From Ichthyophonus hoferi (Eukaryota > Opisthokonta > Ichthyosporea > Ichthyophonida > Ichthyophonidae), in NCBI GenBank assembly GCA_002751075.1, contig NAOQ01000215.1:57869-87020 (forward strand): a stretch of 29,152 bases of DNA, given 5' to 3'. Of the stretch, positions 24,901 to 29,152 are shown one piece after another. Under the pieces are notes generated by a model that searched no databases, was not told where the DNA came from, and saw nothing but the letters and a program-made list of their open reading frames with translations. The first letter of the stretch is position 1. Each line of letters opens with the position of its first letter. A program made the translations under genes and the position numbers.

Positions 24901-27900
24901 AGCATTGGCAGGCCTGACGCAGCTACCCGCAACTGGTTGGTCCCCCAGTATTATAACCAATCATAATGCTCTTTACCTCACCCTTCCCACCCTGCCAGCC
25001 ACTTTTTCCCTCTCCATCTCTTACTAATTTTATACATAATGCCCCTGATCTGCCTCCTGCCCTTTTCATCTTTTTTATTTCTTTCATTGCATATCGTCCA
25101 ATCTATATTAATAATCCTTTATTGTTAGTGATCTTCTATCTATATTTTAACATCATTTCTATATTATATTGTTCATTATCAACCCCTCTTCCTCTCTTTC
25201 CCTTACCTGTTTAATATCTTGCATTCCTTTCCCGCCTTGTCTCCCTGTCCCCTGCTGTTGCTGTATTATTAGTGGTCAATATTGCCATATTTGAGCTGAT
25301 TATATAGATAAGCATATTTAAATGGACCAATCACACGTGCCAGTTTTTATGTTTATATGACCGGCTATGATTAGCCTTACTATTATTACTAATGCCTCTA
25401 CATCCTTCTTACCCCTTCCTCCCTCCCTCCCTTCTGCCTCTCTCTCTCTCTCTCTCTCTCCTCCCCCTCCCACGCTACCTTACTAGGCCAACCATCAACG
25501 ACAGACTCCAGCCTCACCACAGACAGTGAGTTAGTAACAGATGTGGCCTCAGTAGGGCAATCAGATCCAGCCATAGCTCTGGAAGGCCCTGGCATACCCC
25601 CTGTACCCACTATCTCTACTATCCCTACTGTTCCCTCTCAGTCTGAAACAACCGCAATCGCTACCTCTAGCACCACTCCAGTTGAAATTTCCTCAAGCCC
25701 ATTGGCACCCCCCGAAAATGACAAGGAAGAGGGGGTTACATTACAGACTACGGCCACTCCTGTCCCAGTAGTAACCGCGGTCCCACTGCAGTCACAGGCT
25801 AGTGAGGAGGGGGATGCAGATGGGGAGTCAAGTGAGAAAGAGACAGAACCTTTAGAATTTGATCCCTTTGAAGAAACACCCGAGTATATTGAACTAGAGA
25901 AAGAGCTAGAGGCAGAGTTGGCTAAGATGGAGACGGAGAAGGCTGAACAGGAGATGAAACAGAAGGAAAAGGTGGGTGTGGGTGCGGGAGCGGGGTTAGG
26001 GTGTTGGTTAAAGAAGTCGCTTGTTTTATTGGTGCATAACGGTAAGGACCGTGTTTACGATTGGTTTGAAATCATATATGTAAATGGATGGATGTTTAGG
26101 TAATTTATTCTATATACAGTCTAGTAGAGAGATAAACTTATTTTCAGTTGGTCTAAATTTTATAAAACATGTTTGCTGTGAAGAGAGACCAATAGACACG
26201 ATGAAAATGAGATGTAAACACAGGGGAGGAACTAAGTGTGATAGAATATGATGTGATCTAGTGGTAGAAGGAGCAGCAGAGTGTGCACAGCTCCTATTTA
26301 GAGAGGTGGTATATCACGGAGTAAAGAGAGACATGTCAGTAAACAGTGCTTGGTAATCATGTATAGTGGAAGAAGAACGGGTAAGACTGTGTGTTGGAAA
26401 TAAAAAGAAAGAAAGACAACATGCTAGATAACATTAATAACGTAGTAGTAGAAATCTATTCATCAGTACACCACGCTAATTCACCTACATGATACAGGCC
26501 CAGTCAGTGCACAACCAGATGGTTGAAAATAGGCGTCGACAGTGGCTACGACCAATGGGAGAGGACCGTACCGGCAGGGTGTGGTGGGGTTTGCACTCTA
26601 GTGCCGACTATGTGTTTGTACAGAATGTACCTGGATACGCTATAGATGGTATGTTGCTGGGTCTTGTCTGGTTGTGCTATATTATGTATTATGTTTAATG
26701 CATTTGGGGCTGGTTGGGTTTTATGGGGCGCCTATTATATATATCTACCTACCTATGTGTGTATATATATATACATGTTTGTATCTTTCTATCTATCTAT
26801 CTATTTATTCATGGAACTCTTTATCCATATATCTACCTATACTCTCGCCTCGCATGATTTCGAATCAGTCATAAACACGATCTTTATCTCTATACCCTAA
26901 TCTATCTCATCTTTAGTGAGGAATAGCTTTGTTCCAATCCATACCATTCTTTTAATTTTAACTTACTAATCTTTGCCTAGTTTTATACACATATTGACCA
27001 ATGTGCATCTTTCCAGTGGAGGAGTTTGAGAAAGCCAAACAAGAAATTCTAGCCAAATTAGCATCAGGCGAAGAGAGTAATCTATATCTAAATGATGATA
27101 AAGAACCAATAAATGAGTCTGTACAGTCTACCCCCATGGTCCTATCCAATGCAAGCAAAGATAGCATTGCCTCCCCCAAGATTAAGCTGGAAATGGAAGA
27201 GGACAATAATGTAAAAGCAGAGGAAGGAGAAAGTAACATAGTGGATGGGGAGAGGGACGAGACGGGAGAGGGGATGACTGTTTCTACCCAGGAACCATTA
27301 AACACTGACATAACCATGACCCTCGCGGAGAATAATAATTCTGTTGTAACTGAACTCGGCATGATAAAAGAGAAAGAAGAGAAAGATAGCGAGGAGGCCG
27401 TGGTGGAGGGAAAGGGAGAGGGTGAGGGTGAAGGTGAAGGGAGTGTAGTGGTTAAGACAGAACTAGTAGCCAGTGGGACTGAAAGTGATATAAAGGATAT
27501 TGCTAAGAAAGATCAGGCTGTGTTTGCGGAGAACCAGGTGCCCTTTGATCCCGAGGTAGGCGACATTGTTCAATAGTAGCAATCCTTTTTTTTTTTGGTT
27601 GGTTTGTTGGGTTGTTACGTGTCAGTGTATACTTATATTTATATCGTGCCTGCACTATTCACATTTCTTTTTTATTATACTGTATTATAGTGTTTGTCCT
27701 ATATATATACTATATCTACCCTATACTCACTTGTTCCCACATCAGACCTGGGGTTTCTACACCATAGAGGAGGCAGCTAAAGTGTGCGATATGCTCTACG
27801 AGAAGGGTGCACGTGAGCACTTTCTCAAGCAAGGACTGAGGGCTTTCCTTGTATCTTCTGCCGAATCAAGTGTCCCTATTCCCCAGAATATCCTACTGGG

Positions 27901-29054
27901 ACAAGTCACGGTAAGCCTGTGCCCACTTTGTTGCTCTAACTCATAATATCTTTCTCTTAATTGCAATATTGGTTCTAATGTCACACGGTATGCGTATTAT
28001 GTCCCCTTACGTCCTATCGTCTCACTCCCTTTTTCGCCCTTTATCTTATTCTTACGTAAACTCATACCTATTTTATTACTCTCTTTTGCAATATCTCTCA
28101 ATCTTAATATTGGTTATACGGTCATTCAGTATTCTTTTCTTTATTTCTTTTACTATTTTTCTTTGATTACCCTTTCCTTTTGTCTGGTTACCACTTGGCT
28201 AGGTATGAGGTAAAAAGCCTATCAGAACCATTTAACATATCTTAATATATATTAATATATGTTGTTTGCATATCAAAAACTTTCCGCCTATATATAATGC
28301 CACACTAAATACAGTGCTACGTCTTGATGCATTGTTAACGAGTTGCATGGCATTCTTGAAATAAACAGACCATGCGGTTGCTATGGTTGCACATGATACC
28401 AATGAAATGTAATGTAATAGTTATGTATAACATGGGAGGAGCAGGTGGACAACCCTAACCCAGAAGTCAAAGAACTAAGAGTGAAAGAACAAAATGCGGA
28501 GATGATGAGGGTATGAAGTATTGCTGTTACATGTTTTTTTTCTCTCTCTCTCTCTTTCTCACACGCTTATCTAGCACATAGTGTCACCCCTTGTGTAGTA
28601 TTATAGTCAGCACAACTGTGTTATACATTCTCTCTCTTTCCGTCTTCTATCGAACGAGTCATGTATTGTTATATCTGTTGTTATGTCTAAACAAGCAGAG
28701 AATGTATACATATGTACATATTTACCTACTATCAGACTATTCTATTCACATACACTCTCTACACAATAGTACTATAATACGTACTAGTTATATACTACCA
28801 GTCTATTTTACTATCTTATTAGCATGCGTTTCATTCTACTATGATACATATTATATTATATAGTATCATACTATTATATGAACATAGTGTCATACATACC
28901 TACTAAGCACGCCTGTATTTGCTCAGCAATTTGCCAGCATTCTGTGTGAGTTTGAGCAGAGGGTGAGTAATGGGACTATGGGAGAGTTAAAGGACAAAGA
29001 GGGCTGGTTGCGAACAATTGCAGCCTGTCTTGAGGCGGGGGATGCCCGTGCAGG
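17636..29054 (+). CDS. DDT/WHIM-domain chromatin-remodeling subunit (ISWI-partner class), at least 17 coding exons
   Basis: Coding exons: 17636-18649, 19715-19804, 20169-20222, 21273-21342, 21655-21805, 22133-22287, 22716-22796, 23017-23067, 23380-23477, 24180-24270, 24765-24935, 25487-25971, 26498-26648, 27017-27555, 27746-27910, 28445-28510 and 28927-29054. All introns are GT...AG and every junction keeps phase without in-frame stops, giving about 1187 residues. Order of parts: acidic disordered N-terminus (1-368), DDT helices (about 387-460), WHIM1-like block (about 530-575), basic helix (589-618), disordered linkers, WHIM2-like block (838-887), acidic linker (888-1067), and a tryptophan-led helical block (1068-1110). 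Family knowledge (Acf1/BAZ1, Itc1 and relatives): DDT and WHIM modules bind the ISWI ATPase and help set nucleosome spacing in the nucleus; the same job is inferred here. No bromodomain, PHD finger or WAC domain is seen. The last exon may continue beyond the window (GTATGT donor at 29055) or read to a TAG at 29062-29064. A 5'-UTR intron is possible (acceptor-like TTGCCAG just upstream). Confidence 0.82.
18667..18706. repeat. (TC)n tract at the start of intron 1
   Basis: An interrupted CT/TCTG tract lying just after the exon 1 donor. It keeps the exon 1 frame open past the splice site as a Ser/Leu-rich shadow, which explains the longer open frame. Confidence 0.8.
19394..19444. repeat. (CA)n-(TA)n composite microsatellite, intron 1
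   Basis: A CA tract with CG interruptions passes directly into a TA tract, about 50 bp of uninterrupted alternating purine-pyrimidine sequence. Confidence 0.9.
19583..19606 (+). other. Putative G-quadruplex motif in a purine tract, intron 1
   Basis: Four GGG runs at 19583, 19592, 19598 and 19604 are separated by loops of 6, 3 and 3 nt, and two more GGG runs follow at 19618 and 19625. The tract is almost all purine on the coding strand, so it could fold in the transcript as well as in DNA. It lies about 110 nt before exon 2. The pattern is seen; folding is inferred. Confidence 0.55.
20169..22287 (+). CDS. Exons 3-6: DDT domain region
   Basis: Exon 3 encodes DTDRMWPHSLAKGPRVLY; exon 4 MVHMFRDTIFKEVFAKNNGR and ITF; exon 5 contains the best match, AELHIEILLSLLNHLITD, which fits the conserved DDT helix (pattern LLaElHiaLLrlll). 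Exon 6 adds TLAESLRLFLLSKS, a helix like those that follow DDT in Acf1/BAZ and homeobox-DDT proteins. Junctions are phase 0 (20222/21273), phase 1 (21342/21655) and phase 2 (21805/22133, giving a split Thr codon). The first DDT helix is short, so a small exon could be hidden in the 1050-bp intron at 20223-21272; phase 0 on both sides would allow this. Confidence 0.7.
20493..20528. repeat. TATTATA-word AT array, intron 3
   Basis: A degenerate array of ATTATATTA words. Similar arrays recur in several introns of this gene (20838-20890, 21463-21592, 23198-23280 and 23694-23731). Confidence 0.6.
20838..20890. repeat. TATTATAC-word AT array, intron 3
   Basis: Repeated TTATACT and ATTATA words with about 10-bp spacing, lying between exons 3 and 4. 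Confidence 0.65.
21463..21592. repeat. Long degenerate TATTATACTAT array, intron 4
   Basis: About 130 bp made of ATTATACTATTATA-type words with occasional C or G. It can pair with itself in many registers. It fills much of the 312-bp intron. Confidence 0.65.
21873..21918. repeat. (TA)n-(TG)n composite microsatellite, intron 5
   Basis: A TA tract passes into a TG tract, the reverse-complement arrangement of the (CA)n-(TA)n tract at 19394-19444. Confidence 0.9.
22035..22110. repeat. TA/CATA/CA mixed microsatellite, intron 5
   Basis: An imperfect run of TA, ACAT and ACAC words reaching to within about 20 nt of the exon 6 acceptor, where a pyrimidine tract would normally sit. The acceptor (CGCAAGCAG) is therefore preceded by a purine-mixed tract. 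Confidence 0.8.
22716..23477 (+). CDS. Exons 7-9: WHIM1-like helical block
   Basis: Exons 22716-22796, 23017-23067 and 23380-23477 join in phase 1 twice. They encode a run ending VFELDADKRLLVGRFL, then CDLLCETDSVRLYME and a Glu/Lys-rich tail. This fits the WHIM1 pattern of a short helix, a KL.LL.fLcd core and an R..ie end, as found in DDT-containing ISWI partners. WHIM1 in that family packs with DDT and contributes to linker-DNA measurement; that function is inferred. The tail beginning HKEEEEVQLKKTLK looks like the start of a charged helix or coiled coil continuing into exon 10. Confidence 0.68.
23198..23280. repeat. Degenerate TATAATA/ATACTATAT array, intron 8
   Basis: A dense AT array of the same word family as at 21463-21592. 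A less regular related stretch precedes it at 23107-23150. Together they occupy about 40 percent of this 312-bp intron. Confidence 0.6.
23694..23731. repeat. (TATAC)n pentanucleotide array with inverted ends, intron 9
   Basis: About five exact TATAC units are flanked by ATGATA on the left and TATCAT on the right, so the array sits between a short inverted pair. Confidence 0.8.
24180..24935 (+). CDS. Exons 10-11: basic helix and Ala/Gln-rich helix of the DDT/WHIM protein
   Basis: Exon 10 (24180-24270) encodes a strongly basic segment, with the words KEVKKIFRRLARK and RGRYKRQ, suited to binding DNA or acting as a nuclear signal. Exon 11 (24765-24935) starts AQAAYQMAKAKEAANLAANQ, a likely amphipathic helix, then becomes acidic and disordered. 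Junctions are phase 0 into exon 10 and phase 1 out of both exons. The intron between them (24271-24764) contains an 11-unit minisatellite. Confidence 0.72.
24327..24566. repeat. 22-bp minisatellite, 11 units, intron 10
   Basis: The consensus unit is TTATTATCTCACTGTGTTAT followed by AG. Eleven units follow without gaps from 24327 (the last is incomplete). Neighbouring units alternate in their first bases (TTATTATC against TTGTTATT or GGATTATC), so the real period of the later units is close to 44 bp. The array fills about half of the intron. Confidence 0.92.
25437..25462. repeat. (CT)n polypyrimidine tract before the exon 12 acceptor
   Basis: A pure CT run, extended by C-rich flanks to about 25420-25475, precedes the TACTAG acceptor of exon 12. 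It very probably serves as the polypyrimidine tract of that acceptor. Confidence 0.85.
25487..25971 (+). CDS. Exon 12: Ser/Thr/Pro-rich linker ending in an acidic helix
   Basis: 161 codons enter in phase 1 and leave in phase 0 before donor GTGGGT. The first two-thirds are low complexity (Thr, Ser, Pro, Val), with the word PPVPTISTIPTVPS. The last third is Glu-rich with a long predicted helix (ELEKELEAELAKMETEKAE), plausibly a coiled coil. Such helices lie between the WHIM modules in Acf1/BAZ-type proteins. The frame stays open beyond the donor to 26103, but the next exon continues in phase 0 with a conserved WHIM-type motif, which supports splicing here. Confidence 0.75.
26498..26648 (+). CDS. 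Exon 13: WHIM2-like (WSD) motif
   Basis: 50 codons with the core RRRQWLRPMGEDRTGRVWWG followed by YVFVQNV. The pattern (R)xxPLGxDRxxRxYWW is the recognised signature of the WHIM2/WSD module in BAZ, Acf1 and Itc1 relatives; here MGEDRTGRVWW keeps the G, DR, R and WW positions. The exon starts in phase 0 after GATACAG and ends in phase 1 at donor GTATGT. This is the strongest family evidence for the gene. Confidence 0.8.
27017..27555 (+). CDS. Exon 14: acidic low-complexity linker with Gly-Glu repeat
   Basis: 179 codons enter in phase 1 and leave in phase 0 before donor GTAGGC. The exon starts with a charged helix (VEEFEKAKQEILAKL), then is disordered and rich in Glu, Asp, Asn and Ser. A GEGEGEGEG run (27416-27442) is encoded by a GGTGAG/GGTGAA hexamer repeat, an in-frame microsatellite that could vary in length between individuals. 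A charged linker in this position separates WHIM2 from the following tryptophan-led block in the family. Confidence 0.75.
27746..29054 (+). CDS. Exons 15-17: C-terminal WHIM-associated helical block
   Basis: Exon 15 (27746-27910) starts TWGFYTIEEAAKVCDMLYEK and continues to GAREHFLKQGLRAFL. This matches the W.y....e...L...L...G.RE..Lk..L pattern that follows the WWY motif in DDT/WHIM proteins. Exon 16 (28445-28510) and exon 17 (28927-29054) are short and helical (VKELRVKEQNAEMM; GELKDKEGWLRTIAACLEAG). All junctions are phase 0. After exon 17 a GTATGT donor lies at 29055 and an in-frame TAG at 29062-29064, so the gene either continues outside the window or ends there. Confidence 0.72.
28841..28870. 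repeat. AT-rich inverted repeat, intron 16
   Basis: TATGATAC and GTATCATA form an 8-bp inverted pair around an ATTATATTATATA loop. It lies about 60 bp upstream of exon 17 and could form a hairpin in the pre-mRNA near the branch-point region. Confidence 0.6.
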
Positions 29055-29152
29055 GTATGTGTAGTTGAATGTAGTATAGTATTGGCTGGCTATATATAGG
29101 TATATTAAATATTAATATTTAAATATTAATACATTAAAATTTAACTCTAAGG

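Overview
This is an AT-rich nuclear segment from an intron-dense eukaryote. Three spliced genes can be supported, all with GT...AG introns, and all read with the standard genetic code. The species cannot be named from the sequence. A canonical PDZ domain together with a DDT/WHIM chromatin protein and introns of about 190-1065 bp fits an opisthokont protist or similar lineage better than an ascomycete yeast, but this is inference.

Layout. (1) 1-2241, minus strand: the 5' end of a Pro/Gln/Ser-rich protein, with a 31-nt first coding exon; it runs off the left edge. (2) 2242-6397: gene-empty AT-rich DNA with degenerate repeat fragments. (3) 6398-7415, minus strand: the last three exons of a PDZ-domain protein; its 5' end was not found with confidence. 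(4) 7416-17635: about 10 kb with no supported gene. It holds two clear inverted copies of one dispersed repeat (10150-10542 minus, 14149-14481 plus), weaker relatives at 5.3, 5.8 and 16.0 kb, and a GC-richer patch at 11.85-12.07 kb. (5) 17636-29054, plus strand: one large gene of at least 17 coding exons (about 1187 residues inside the window). It encodes a protein of the DDT + WHIM class, the family of non-catalytic subunits that partner ISWI-type nucleosome remodelers (Acf1/BAZ/Itc1 relatives).

Every exon junction of the large gene was checked for reading phase, and all 16 are consistent. Its introns carry most of the window's simple-sequence DNA: a 22-bp minisatellite with a 44-bp higher-order pattern, CA/TA composite microsatellites, degenerate TATAC/TATTA arrays and a purine tract with a G-quadruplex pattern.

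The genes show no operon-like or pathway relationship. The most interesting items are the DDT/WHIM gene and its repeat-filled introns, the small dispersed repeat family, and the unusual PDZ protein. I did not find an obviously new multi-gene system.
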